Of a DNA stretch of 64,000 nucleotides, positions 1 to 8,900 are shown piece by piece. A program made the translations under genes and the position numbers. The stretch comes from Thalassocella blandensis (lineage in GTDB: Bacteria > Pseudomonadota > Gammaproteobacteria > Pseudomonadales > Cellvibrionaceae): assembly GCA_902141825.1 (NCBI GenBank), contig CABFPG010000004.1, positions 124,001 through 188,000 on the forward strand. The letters are read 5' to 3'. Below the pieces are notes generated by a model. It was not told the origin of the DNA, did no database searches, and was given only the letters and a program-made list of their open reading frames with translations. How positions within the stretch are numbered: position 1 is the first letter of the stretch; each line of letters starts with the position of its first letter.

Positions 1-2176
1 GCAACTCTGGATCTTTTTTAATTTCTTCAAAAACCATCCAACCGTGTTGATCCGGTAACAACAAATCCAGAGTAATCACCTTAGGTTTAATTTCTCTTGC
101 CAATCGAAGACCGTCTTCTGCGCAATTCGCCGTGGCAACCACATAACCTTCACGCACCATGGCCCTCGCCATAATATCCAAAAACGCCGGATCGTCGTCT
201 ATCAATAAAATACGAGGCCCTTTGGACTGGTCCGGCAAATGTTCAATCGTATTTTCATCGCTGATGATACGCTCGCCGAATTCAGCCACTTCAACAATCG
301 GTAGAGGAATGGTGACAACAAATTTTGCCCCTTTATTTAACTCACTCTCAACAAATATCGATCCCCCCATCAACTCACAGAACTGACGGGTAATTGATAA
401 TCCCAGGCCGCTGCCTTGGAATTTTTGTGTAATAGTAGTATCCGCTTGCTTAAATCGGTCAAACACGGTGCGTTGCTGCTCTGCCGTCATCCCTATACCA
501 GAATCTTCAACGCTGATGTAGATACGATTCGATTCATGTTTTACGACAGCTGAAACAGAGCCATTCTCGGTAAATTTAGCCGCGTTACTCAATAAGTTAA
601 TCAGAATATGCAGGAATTTTTCGGGATCAATCCTCGTCACTGCATCCCCGTCATCTACGTCCAATTCCAGTACATTATTGTTTTGCTGCATCTGCGGTTT
701 AACATTATCCACCGCTTCCTCTACCAGCGTGGAGAGTTTTGAGTCAACGAGATTCAACTCCATACGGCCGGATTCAATTTTTGCCAGATCCAGAACACCA
801 TTAATCAATTTCAACAAGCGCTCACCGTTATTATTGACACGCACCAGATCTTTTACGTGTGTGTCATTGCCATCAAAGCGCAGTTCTTCAATCAATACAT
901 CGGTATAGCCTATAATCGCCTGAAGAGGCGTTCGCAGCTCATGACTCATTAGGGAAAGGAATTCACTTTTCGCTTCACTGGCATCTTCTGCTTTACGCTT
1001 GGCAATATCCAGGCGATCTCTCGCCAATTGTAAATCCTGAGAGTGTGCCGCCAGACGCATGTTGTCGCGGCGTTTGATGATATACGCGATGAGAATGGTC
1101 ACCACTAGCAAAAAAGCCAGAACGGCCATTCCACGCGAATACGTTAAAGCCTTCTTTTGCGAGCTCACCAGCTCGTCTAATTCAGAAATCGCCCCCTTCT
1201 GGGCGACAATCTGATCTTCCTGATCGCGAATTCTGCCATTTAGCGAACTGAGCCTTGCCTCGCGCAAATCGATTTCAGTTCGAATATCTTCGAGTTTATG
1301 CTGACTTTGATCCAGCTTTTCTTTCTGTGAATACAATTCTTCGGTTCTGGAATTGAGTTCCTGCTGAACCACATTGATTTTGTCATGCTGCTCTTGAAGT
1401 AACTGCGCCTGCCGCTCGATCAACAAATTACTTTTTTCAATACTGTCACTCAACCGAGTCAGTTTAATTTCAAGATCTTTGTTGCGCTGTTCTTGTCGGT
1501 CAATGCTCTGGGTTAACTTGTTCAGATCCTCTTCACGCGATTGCAATTGTTGCTGCAAATTCACCAATGAATTACGCCCCTCGCGGAATAACTGGGCTAC
1601 ATCGACTTCTGTTCCGCCATTGAGAATTAACTCCGGTAAAGGCTTCAACCCCTGATTAATGATATTGGATTTGTTCACCTCAAACGTAACGGAACTGTTA
1701 TTAAACAACAAGTTCACCATCACTAAATGTTTATTTTGCACCTGCTCGGTCACAAGCAAGACCGGCTTTGCATCTATCACATCGTATATATTGTTAAGAA
1801 CTGCATCTCTTGCTTGATCCGTGTAAATCAGATCAAAGCCACTTAGCGCTTTCGCCGAACGGACTCGTTCTACGCGAATGGGACGATCTCTCAATTTGAA
1901 CCGACTTTCCAGCACCTTGAGTTCGTCAAACAATTCAACGCCGTCGACTGCATATAAACCAATCAGAAAGGGTTGTTTGGTAGGCTCATTGGGCCACTCA
2001 ATATTCTTGGCAAAATTATAAATATAAGAGGCCGTGATCTGCTGTTTATTCACAGCTTGAGCACGTGTTAAGGGGGAAAAACTTAAAAACAGGAAAGTGC
2101 TCACACACATCAGCAACAAGCGTGGAAACTTGCGCAAATACAACGATTCTAATGTCGTTTCCGTGTATTGGGCCAT
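1..2176 (-). CDS. YfiR-domain hybrid sensor histidine kinase/response regulator (3' end cut by window)
   Basis: The frame stays open from the ATG at 2176 to the window edge (725 codons seen). Order: N-terminal hydrophobic signal/anchor (about residues 17–41), a YfiR-like (DUF4154) periplasmic region (about 45–190), a long Gln/Glu-rich coiled coil (about 195–345), a membrane helix (about 346–368), HisKA with the motif SHELRTP and His412, HATPase_c with the N-box NLLSNAAKF (about residue 525), then a receiver domain with the phospho-acceptor Asp704 in TLDLLLPD. The expected role is inner-membrane autophosphorylation with an intramolecular relay to the C-terminal receiver. The missing C-terminus may carry further domains. 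YfiR domains are known as periplasmic redox/envelope sensors in the YfiBNR system; the ligand here is unknown. Domain calls are by eye. Confidence 0.9.
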   Translation of the reverse strand, partial: MAQYTETTLESLYLRKFPRLLLMCVSTFLFLSFSPLTRAQAVNKQQITASYIYNFAKNIEWPNEPTKQPFLIGLYAVDGVELFDELKVLESRFKLRDRPIRVERVRSAKALSGFDLIYTDQARDAVLNNIYDVIDAKPVLLVTEQVQNKHLVMVNLLFNNSSVTFEVNKSNIINQGLKPLPELILNGGTEVDVAQLFREGRNSLVNLQQQLQSREEDLNKLTQSIDRQEQRNKDLEIKLTRLSDSIEKSNLLIERQAQLLQEQHDKINVVQQELNSRTEELYSQKEKLDQSQHKLEDIRTEIDLREARLSSLNGRIRDQEDQIVAQKGAISELDELVSSQKKALTYSRGMAVLAFLLVVTILIAYIIKRRDNMRLAAHSQDLQLARDRLDIAKRKAEDASEAKSEFLSLMSHELRTPLQAIIGYTDVLIEELRFDGNDTHVKDLVRVNNNGERLLKLINGVLDLAKIESGRMELNLVDSKLSTLVEEAVDNVKPQMQQNNNVLELDVDDGDAVTRIDPEKFLHILINLLSNAAKFTENGSVSAVVKHESNRIYISVEDSGIGMTAEQQRTVFDRFKQADTTITQKFQGSGLGLSITRQFCELMGGSIFVESELNKGAKFVVTIPLPIVEVAEFGERIISDENTIEHLPDQSKGPRILLIDDDPAFLDIMARAMVREGYVVATANCAEDGLRLAREIKPKVITLDLLLPDQHGWMVFEEIKKDPEL

Positions 2177-2234
2177 TGAGTCAGGAAGCTATAAATTTTG
2201 GCCCATCTTAGTTGATGTCCGCGCCTACTGTCCA

Positions 2235-2274
2235 CGGATAAAGTCGCTTTTCTTCGAAAGCGCGACGTTATCCG
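2235..2274. repeat. Long inverted repeat between the kinase and amylase genes
   Basis: Outer arms CGGATAA/TTATCCG enclose inner arms GTCGC/GCGAC around a TTC-rich loop, giving a hairpin of about 40 nt. It lies upstream of the kinase start (2176) and downstream of the amylase stop. No T-run follows on either strand, so it could be a factor-dependent terminator, an mRNA-stabilising hairpin or an operator. Confidence 0.45.
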
Positions 2275-2349
2275 AGAAAAACACGAAAAAACTCTGTTTG
2301 TTTTTTACTCTTCAATCCTTGATATGCAATATCAGCACAGGCGAAGAGT

Positions 2350-2376
2350 CACCAGGGGAAACAATTTCACCTGGTG
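2350..2376 (-). terminator. Hairpin just downstream of the amylase gene
   Basis: On the minus strand the arms CACCAGG and CCTGGTG, then GAAA and TTTC, pair around a TTG loop with one mismatch. It starts 6 nt past the amylase stop codon. No clear U-tract follows, so it is a weak or factor-assisted terminator, or an mRNA 3'-end stabiliser. Confidence 0.45.
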
Positions 2377-2382
2377 GACCAC

Positions 2383-4401
2383 TTAAAAACTTGCAGAACT
2401 TACAGTACTGGATGACCCAGATACCTGATTATTTGCACCCGCCTGCCAAACAATGCCCGCTTGCGCATTTGCCGATTCGCGTTTTAAACACTTCCATTCT
2501 ATCGAAGTGTCAGCGGACACGGTGATTGTGTTCTGCCAAACGGGATACTGTCCAGAATCCAGCAGCAATGCATTTGCCGGGTTCCAGCTTCCTAGTTCAG
2601 CAATATTTCCCACAGCATAAACTGACTGCCCCCAGTAAGTTGTGCCATTTTGACAGTGCAGAGTCACTTCCTTCGTTGCGGGCGCATGCTGACTGATGAC
2701 ATAGAAACCAGTGTTATCATTGAACTCAATGGAATATGTTCCAGCATCCCAAATATTGATATTGTCCCCTTCCACATCAGCATATCCGTCTGCATTATCA
2801 TCACCCCAATTATTTTGCCAGTTCGCAAACGCATCAAACTTGAACTGAGTGTTTGCAGGCAGTGCTACTGTTACCTGCCAGACACCGTTATTACAGGACA
2901 TAGACGTTGCACCCCAGCTGTTAAAACTGCCACGCAAAAACATACTGCCATACTGGCATTGTGGCTGTGGCGTAGGAGTCGGCGTTAACGTTGGGGTTGG
3001 TGTAGGAGTTAGCGTAGGGGTTGGGGTTGGGGTTGGCGTCGTAACGACACCTCCAAGCTTGGCCTGCACATGGATAGCGCTTGCCTGTTTCGCCGCAACA
3101 TTAAAATAAGCATATCCCTGAGCGTCGACTTCGATCACAGGTCCGGAACAACTCGCGTTAGCACCGTTAAAATCGCCGTTGATAATATCGCAATAGCGCC
3201 CTGCTGCCATTCCGGTGTAAAGCATTGCATCCAACTGTGCACCAGCTTCACCGTTGATAGCAACAAAACCTAAATCACCTCGAGCAAATGCAATCTGATT
3301 ATTGCCATTGTCCCACCAGTTGGAAACATAAAATGCGCTGTCGGTGGCATTTCTAAAACCTACCATATTGGCAATCGCGCGTTGTCGGTGTTCACAGAGC
3401 CAGCCATTACTGCAACTGCCAGCACCATGCGACGGCGGACCTTGATCATGATCATTCCAATCGTAACTGGACATCACCTTGGGGTAACCATAGGGCCAGG
3501 CCAGTGCAAACACGTGCGCGATGTTATTTACATCCCAACCATCTTTATGGGTGATGGTATTTTCTGTGTTTTGCCGCTGATTATCGTGATTGGCAACAAA
3601 CGTAATAGCATCATCACTGTCTAGCCAGCCACCCCACTGACCAATATTCTGCAGATCGCGTAAAGCCCCGCGTCCTTTAAAATAATGTCCGAGGGTATTG
3701 GTGAAATAAAACTCGGTGATTTTCCCATTGCTTAAATATGGCTGGGGCGTAACCGCTTCACCACCATTGTATATCACCTCCTGAAAAATAAAGGGGCTAC
3801 CATTTAATCGGTTTACGATATTGGCAACATCTTCTGCAGGCATGTGCTTGGCGGCATCAATACGAAAGCCATCCACACCCAGACTGATTAAATCATTTAG
3901 ATAGTCAGCTATTTTACCGCGAACATAATCACTTTCAGTCGCCAGGTCATTCAAACCAACCAAGTCACAATTTTGTACCTGCCAGGCATTGCTATAGTCT
4001 ATGCCAGTCGTACAGTTGTGAAAATCATTCGCGTGGTAAGGGACTTCCGGAAAAGAGCGATTCCAGGCAGCCATGTGATTAATCACTGCATCCACATATA
4101 TATCAACGCCTACCGCATTACAGCGACGCACCATATCCGCAAACGCTTCACGAGAACCGGAGCGACCTTCTATGGCATAACTTACGGGTTGATATCGCGT
4201 CCACCAGGCACTGCCATCGATAGATTTTTGAGGAGGAGAAACTTGAACAGCACGATAGCCCTTTGGGCCTAAAACGTTTTCACATTCATTGGCCACATCC
4301 GGCCACTGCCATTCAAAGAGATGAACAAAAGCTCCTGCAAAAGAGGAGTTGGAAAATATTAGAGTGAGCGCGCAAAGCAGGCTTCTGGCAAAAACTTTCA
4401 T
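2383..4401 (-). CDS. Secreted alpha-amylase (GH13) with Thr-Pro linker and two C-terminal starch-binding-type modules
   Basis: This 672-residue protein starts with a signal peptide ending SNSSFA, so it is predicted to be exported. The catalytic barrel is of the animal/Pseudoalteromonas haloplanctis alpha-amylase type. Its GH13 triad is visible: nucleophile Asp182 in DGFRIDAAKH, acid/base Glu208 in FQEVIY and transition-state Asp273 in VANHDNQR. A (TP)n linker (about residues 455–480) leads to a module starting at CQYGSMFLRGSFNSWG, resembling X25/starch-binding beta-sandwiches, then a CBM20-like domain (VTLHCQNGTTYWGQ…GNIAELGSWNP). It should hydrolyse internal alpha-1,4 bonds in starch or glycogen outside the cell. 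A strong ribosome site (AGGGGG, 4 nt before the ATG) supports the start. It stands alone, with the kinase gene next downstream on the same strand. Confidence 0.95.
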   Translation of the reverse strand: MKVFARSLLCALTLIFSNSSFAGAFVHLFEWQWPDVANECENVLGPKGYRAVQVSPPQKSIDGSAWWTRYQPVSYAIEGRSGSREAFADMVRRCNAVGVDIYVDAVINHMAAWNRSFPEVPYHANDFHNCTTGIDYSNAWQVQNCDLVGLNDLATESDYVRGKIADYLNDLISLGVDGFRIDAAKHMPAEDVANIVNRLNGSPFIFQEVIYNGGEAVTPQPYLSNGKITEFYFTNTLGHYFKGRGALRDLQNIGQWGGWLDSDDAITFVANHDNQRQNTENTITHKDGWDVNNIAHVFALAWPYGYPKVMSSYDWNDHDQGPPSHGAGSCSNGWLCEHRQRAIANMVGFRNATDSAFYVSNWWDNGNNQIAFARGDLGFVAINGEAGAQLDAMLYTGMAAGRYCDIINGDFNGANASCSGPVIEVDAQGYAYFNVAAKQASAIHVQAKLGGVVTTPTPTPTPTLTPTPTPTLTPTPTPQPQCQYGSMFLRGSFNSWGATSMSCNNGVWQVTVALPANTQFKFDAFANWQNNWGDDNADGYADVEGDNINIWDAGTYSIEFNDNTGFYVISQHAPATKEVTLHCQNGTTYWGQSVYAVGNIAELGSWNPANALLLDSGQYPVWQNTITVSADTSIEWKCLKRESANAQAGIVWQAGANNQVSGSSSTVSSASF

Positions 4402-4996
4402 GGAGCCCCCTAGAAAATTGACTGCCTTATTTATGTTTATATTAAAAAACGGGAAATGTTTTTTAACGCTGCAATGAACATGCTAACGATTTACATCAGA
4501 AAACATAGATCTTTGCATACGTATTCAATGTGAGCGAAATCTATATTTATTGATCCTGCAAGAGAAAAGCAATTACGGAAGACAAAAAAGAGGAATTGGC
4601 TCACATTACACCATTTTAATGAAACAATTTGAATAAAAATTTTTCTGATTTATTTAAAAAAAATGTAATGCCGAAAATATATTTCCTATACATCGAATTA
4701 AAATAATTACCGTGATAGTTATCTCGTTTTAATCTACTTTTCTGCTTGATTTGTTCTGACTTCAAGCACACAAATGGAGCACACACAAACATGGTCGATA
4801 TAGTCAACATAGCCCATATCGATACAATCTATATTTTTCTAAACCCCTATCACGCTGTAATTTTTTATCACTCGGTGAATCATTATCAAATTACTACCCG
4901 ACTCATTTCTAATGGCTACCGATCACGTATAAAAAGTGAATTCAGAAAGCCCGCTATTCTGTTTTTACTTTGCGAAAGGAATTTTGTTTAGGTGAT

Positions 4997-5036
4997 AGCT
5001 GGACCGCGCTAAAGAAAGCTGGACAGCGTTAAAAAG
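4997..5036. repeat. Tandem repeat, 20-bp unit, 2 copies
   Basis: The two copies begin AGCTGGACCGCGCTAA and AGCTGGACAGCGTTAA and differ at a few positions. Intergenic; function unknown. Confidence 0.7.
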
Positions 5037-5100
5037 ATGCCTGTTATCATTTTTAATGCTGCCTCTTTGTAATTTGGTTTCTGATCTTTGGTGTTTATTG

Positions 5101-5156
5101 TTTGGTATTGATTATTTGATATTGACTGTTTGATATTGACTGTTTGGTATTTATTG
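5101..5156. repeat. Tandem repeat, 14-bp unit, 4 copies
   Basis: Four consecutive 14-mers follow TTTGRTATTKAYTR. The two central copies (TTTGATATTGACTG) are identical and the flanking copies differ at 3 positions. Intergenic. Confidence 0.8.
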
Positions 5157-5816
5157 TTAGTTAGCTAATAGCTGATTTCTGCACCAAGCCGTTGCACAAA
5201 TCTTCTAGCAACGAAAAATATACCGGCAGCCGCTTACGTCTCAACCGTAAAACCCAGGAAATTATTTCAACCCCCCACTATGATCAGAGCTTTATTGAAC
5301 AGTGCTCTATTAAATAACACTATATTTAATAACGCTCAATCAGACAGTGCTGATTTGCCCCCCCTGCCCCAGAAACTCATTAAACCACCAACACCAACAC
5401 CAACAATATTAAGGACAGGAACAACCTGTTTAGTTTTTGTTCATACCAGGCTTGTATCCCACCCCAAACAGGCAGTGGACGAAAATCCTGGGTAAGACCG
5501 CCGGGTCAAGCAGATGAGGTCACTTGCTAAATACTGCATGAACAGCCATTCACCGCTTATGCTTGAACGCCGTGAATTTTTACAGTTACCTCGATTTTAG
5601 TAATTAAAAATTCTATATAACCGACAGACCAGTCGTCTGGATTTGCTGAGGAATCATGTACATAAGCCTCATAGATTAAAGTTGTAAGTAATTTCCGCTA
5701 TAAACGTGACGTTTAAAGAACTCTAAACTATTCTAAAGAAGCGCATTCAAGAAAATTCGCAAAGCGCAGGCAACACCAAAAATCATAAAACAAATTAGAA
5801 ACACGTAGTCTACAAA

Positions 5817-6584
5817 GTGAGTCTATTGGTGCTAGAAACATTCACGGTTATCACAACAATTCTAAGCATTGCTTTGGCCGTGAGCCTGATAATGTTGGTT
5901 CATCGCTGTAAAAATCAGGTGCGGAGGGCCGAATCAGCCCACGAATCGATGATCGCGAATATGGTGGAAAAAGCGGAGCACCACGCGACTGTAGCTAGAA
6001 ATGAAGCATTTATTCACGAACTAAGCAGTGAAATAGACCACCTGAAAGCGCAATTAAAGTGTAACGAACAAGCGCAACAGACGGTTGTTTCAGACTTGCA
6101 AATGCAACTTGAACATACCAGTCAATCGCTCGAAAAAGCAGAATCCACCGTTGCATATTTTCGTCGCGGCGTGGGAACGAAAATCGAAGCACTGCAAGAA
6201 CATACCTCTCGCTTAAAACACGATCTCACCTCTTTTGAACGCTGGACTCACCAGCTCGAAAGCCTGATGGTTAACAATGCTGAGATGCAAAAGCAGAGCG
6301 CTACGTTTCAGGACATCGTCAAACAGATAATAATTCTCGCATTAAACGCCAGTATCGAAGCTGCTCGCGCTGGAGAAGCCGGGCGAGGTTTTGCCGTTGT
6401 CGCGACCGAAGTACGGAATCTCGCCAATGAATCCGAAGAGCTTAACAACAACTACAAAGAAAACCTGTGTAAGAACGAACTACTGACTATATCGGCATTC
6501 CAGGACATTCAAGCGACAAGCAAAATGATTCTAACTGGGGTTACCAACATCATTAGTGAAATCGATACCTCATTAAACCGATAA
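5817..6584 (+). CDS. Short membrane MCP-like signalling protein
   Basis: 255 residues from a GTG start; no strong ribosome site is visible, and a second in-frame GTG lies 12 nt on. There is one N-terminal membrane helix (about residues 5–28), a long coiled coil (about 35–150), then the conserved receptor hairpin tip [31 protein letters not shown] (in two blocks, about residues 175–205). Only about 50 residues follow the tip, so the returning arm is far shorter than in classical receptors. There is no periplasmic sensor domain, HAMP or CheR-binding tail. It is first of four plus-strand genes with two CheX-like proteins and a CheY, so I infer a scaffold or input role for that set. It could also be a decayed chemoreceptor. 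Confidence 0.75.
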   Translation: MSLLVLETFTVITTILSIALAVSLIMLVHRCKNQVRRAESAHESMIANMVEKAEHHATVARNEAFIHELSSEIDHLKAQLKCNEQAQQTVVSDLQMQLEHTSQSLEKAESTVAYFRRGVGTKIEALQEHTSRLKHDLTSFERWTHQLESLMVNNAEMQKQSATFQDIVKQIIILALNASIEAARAGEAGRGFAVVATEVRNLANESEELNNNYKENLCKNELLTISAFQDIQATSKMILTGVTNIISEIDTSLNR

Positions 6585-6620
6585 CCGTCAATCTATATGC
6601 CGAGATTTAAAGCGTAGTAT

Positions 6621-7205
6621 ATGAAGCCCGACAACATCAAAAGCACTGAAGTGATACTGAATCGCGCGTTCAGCGAAATGGTTGAACTGCTCGATCGCGG
6701 CCAAGATCACGACTTAAAGATAGAAGCTGTGGACAGTGAAACCATTGAACAAAGTGAATTCGGCGCAGTAATGTTTTCCATCGCCTCGTCCACCTTTCGC
6801 ATGTGTCTTTTTCTGCATTTTGCGGAAAAAAATATACTTGAGGGAAACTTTGCTACACCGTATCAATTTGACGCAAATAAAGACATCGCAAAGCAATATC
6901 ACGACTATATTTCAGAGTTAGGTAACAATTTATGTGGTGCCATAACGCGGATGATTGGCGATGCCGGTTTTTCAACAGGCATGTCGACACCCGCCACACT
7001 GAAGATATCGAAAGGGACACTTCACATGCGAACGCTTAATCCGCATGCAGAATGTCACTTAGGCTGCTCAATGGCAGATAACACATTGATCTTTGCTAGC
7101 CTATACTTATTTATAAACCAGGGTCACGAAAGTGACTTGACGTTAAAGATTAACGAAGATCAAACGAAAAGCGTTGAAAGCTCCGGTGAGCTTGAGTTTT
7201 TTTAA
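6621..7205 (+). CDS. CheX-like phosphatase-family protein
   Basis: 194 residues. The core ELGNNLCGAITRMI followed by GFSTGMSTP matches the CheX/CheC family. The E-x-x-N pair that removes phosphate from CheY-P in that family is present (Glu99, Asn102). The C-terminus is SGELEFF, the same seven residues that end the CheX-like protein encoded at 7655–8614. The gene lies 36 nt after the MCP-like gene and 19 nt before cheY at 7225, so co-transcription is likely. Inferred role: dephosphorylation of one or both nearby CheY proteins. No CheC or CheD lies beside it. CheX normally acts as a dimer; whether this one does cannot be seen. Confidence 0.75.
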   Translation: MKPDNIKSTEVILNRAFSEMVELLDRGQDHDLKIEAVDSETIEQSEFGAVMFSIASSTFRMCLFLHFAEKNILEGNFATPYQFDANKDIAKQYHDYISELGNNLCGAITRMIGDAGFSTGMSTPATLKISKGTLHMRTLNPHAECHLGCSMADNTLIFASLYLFINQGHESDLTLKINEDQTKSVESSGELEFF

Positions 7206-7224
7206 TTCCTATGGAGGAAAACTA

Positions 7225-7584
7225 ATGGCACAAGTGCTCGTGGTCGACGATTCAAGCACGGTCAGAAATGAGGTAAGCACCTTTTTGACCTCTCACGGTA
7301 TCGATGTAGACACCGCTATCGATGGTATTGATGGCTTATCTAAAATCGACAGTGACAGCAACATCAAACTGATCATCTGTGACGTTAACATGCCCAATAT
7401 GGACGGTTTGACCATGGTCGAAAAGATCAAGGCTTCAGGCAAAGAACTACCAATTATCATGCTAACGACTGAAAGTAACCCCAGTATGAAACAACGCGGA
7501 AAAGATGCCGGCGTTAAAGGGTGGATTGTAAAACCTTTTAACGGTGCCGCCGCGATTGGAGGAATCAAAAAACTCATTGCTTGA
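7225..7584 (+). CDS. CheY-like single-domain response regulator (copy 1)
   Basis: 119 residues: acidic pair Asp8/Asp9 (VVDDSS), phospho-acceptor Asp53 (ICDVNMPNMDG), the conserved Thr in MLTTES and the Lys in WIVKPF. All CheY signature residues are intact. The start is set by GGAGG at 7213–7217 before ATG 7225; a longer frame from 7174 would overlap the preceding gene. It has no output domain, so it should act by protein contact or as a phosphate shuttle. By eye it is about 80% identical to the CheY at 8901–9263 on the other strand, far closer than to the CheY at 42563–42925. Likely partners are the Hpt–CheA-type kinases at 9396–17798 and the neighbouring CheX-like proteins. Confidence 0.9.
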   Translation: MAQVLVVDDSSTVRNEVSTFLTSHGIDVDTAIDGIDGLSKIDSDSNIKLIICDVNMPNMDGLTMVEKIKASGKELPIIMLTTESNPSMKQRGKDAGVKGWIVKPFNGAAAIGGIKKLIA

Positions 7585-7654
7585 AGACTGGCAATCTATA
7601 ATTTAATTGAAAACAGAACTGAAGTTTTCAAGTAAATTCCAACAGGAAATAAAA

Positions 7655-8614
7655 ATGACAGACAACTCATCTCCAGTAAGCAAGGTTCTCGTTCATGACT
7701 GCGATCGCGACAAGGAAGCGGCCATCAAGCAGTTTTGCGATGATAATCAGTTAGTAGCGCTTAAAGCGAGTTCCAATAACGTACTGGACGTGCTGCGCTC
7801 CTATGTCGACCTCGGTGGAGTATTTCTTTCTGAGGATCTAGACGGCGAACCGGGTGCAGGCATTAAGCTTGGTGAAGAAATTCATCGTATTCGCCCTGAG
7901 CTACCAATTTTTTTAAGAATCAACTCAGAATCCAGCAACATTGAAGATCCAAAAAAAGCGTTTTGTGCAACCTATACGATTGAAAGCATTGACACGTTAA
8001 AAACGATCATTAATGAATACATTTTCTGTACTTATTACCCCAACGCCTTAATACGCGGTATCGAAGAAATTACCTGCGATACACTTCACCACTTCTTTGA
8101 TAATGTTGACATCAATGTTTCTGCACCATATCTGGTGAAAGATCGCATTATTTTTGGTGAGCTTTTCAGCCTGATACCCGTTGAAAGTTGCTGGTGTAAA
8201 GGCTACATGACCCTGCAAAGTGAAGAAGGTAATGTCAGGAAAATGGTGAAAGCGGAGAAATTGAACGAGGAAGCTGGAGATGTTGAAAATTTCCGCGTAA
8301 TAAACGATGTGCTCAGCGAAATTACCAACATGGCATGGGGCACTATTCGAAACCGCTTTATCTCGGAAAACTGTCCAGCCTCGGATGTAAAAACGCAGGT
8401 GCCGATTATTGTCAATCACAAGAACAAATACATTACTTTCGGCACCAATACACCGCAATTATGTTTTAAATATACGCTTTCCCGGCCGGAAGGTGCTTCT
8501 TTTTCACTGTATATCAAATTTGTTTTCAACCTCCATTGGGCTCCCGAAAAATTCTCCGAGAATCAACCCAGCGTCAATGAACTTGTTACCTCTGGCGAAC
8601 TGGAGTTTTTTTGA
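7655..8614 (+). CDS. Degenerate receiver fused to a CheX-like domain
   Basis: 319 residues from ATG 7655, which has AGGA 7 nt upstream; a longer frame from 7607 has no better start. Residues about 8–115 have receiver-like order (VLVHDCDRD, then VFLSEDLDG, then LPIFLR), but where the phospho-acceptor Asp should sit the sequence reads LSED, so phosphorylation is doubtful. Residues about 130–300 form a CheX-like domain with SEITNMAWG, keeping the E-x-x-N pair (Glu222, Asn225). The C-terminus is SGELEFF, as in the CheX-like protein at 6621. It is last in the plus-strand set and is followed by a strong terminator. Inferred role: a phosphatase controlled by a pseudo-receiver. Confidence 0.75.
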   Translation: MTDNSSPVSKVLVHDCDRDKEAAIKQFCDDNQLVALKASSNNVLDVLRSYVDLGGVFLSEDLDGEPGAGIKLGEEIHRIRPELPIFLRINSESSNIEDPKKAFCATYTIESIDTLKTIINEYIFCTYYPNALIRGIEEITCDTLHHFFDNVDINVSAPYLVKDRIIFGELFSLIPVESCWCKGYMTLQSEEGNVRKMVKAEKLNEEAGDVENFRVINDVLSEITNMAWGTIRNRFISENCPASDVKTQVPIIVNHKNKYITFGTNTPQLCFKYTLSRPEGASFSLYIKFVFNLHWAPEKFSENQPSVNELVTSGELEFF

Positions 8615-8663
8615 TACTCTTTGAATAGCTTCCGGTGTTTAAACACTCTCTACCCGATGACAA

Positions 8664-8699
8664 CAAAAGCAGCCTCTTCACAAGGCTGCTTTTGTTTTT
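8664..8699 (+). terminator. Strong intrinsic terminator
   Basis: The 11-bp perfect stem CAAAAGCAGCC/GGCTGCTTTTG has a 9-nt loop and is followed by TTTTT. It ends the plus-strand set 50 nt after the stop at 8614. Confidence 0.95.
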
Positions 8700-8847
8700 A
8701 GGAGAAGTAATTTATACGTTTATTTCATTCAGCATCCCGCAGAATACATCGACATACCAAAAGCGAAATAGACGTGGGCTGTTTTCAGTAAGCTATTTTG
8801 AGAGAGAGCAACAAATGCCAGAGATAAAGAGATGTGAGGAATTGTTG

Positions 8848-8873
8848 CAGTGGCCACGGCTATACGGCCACTG
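8848..8873 (-). terminator. Hairpin downstream of the minus-strand cheY
   Basis: A perfect 8-bp stem CAGTGGCC/GGCCACTG with a 10-nt loop, 28 nt past the cheY stop at 8901. No U-tract follows on the minus strand, so it is a possible factor-assisted terminator or 3'-end stabiliser. Confidence 0.45.
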
Positions 8874-8900
8874 TTAGACAAAAATAAAGGCAGGCTTGAT

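Larger units (their letters stand above)
4402..5816. other. 1.4-kb non-coding stretch, AT-rich, with short tandem repeats
   Basis: No convincing gene. Open frames at 4616–4810 (minus), 4746–4991 and 5280–5495 (plus) are low-complexity and have no recognisable family. The stretch holds the promoter region of the amylase (minus strand) and of the MCP-like gene at 5817 (plus strand), plus two tandem arrays listed separately. A CACCAA-type hexamer run lies at about 5386–5404. Confidence 0.6.

Noticed and set aside
2849-3109. Plus-strand Val-Gly repeat frame within the amylase gene
   Set aside because: It is the antisense of the Thr-Pro linker codons.
4746-5495. Open frames of 70–81 codons upstream of the MCP-like gene
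   Set aside because: Low-complexity or random-looking, overlapping tandem repeats, without ribosome sites.
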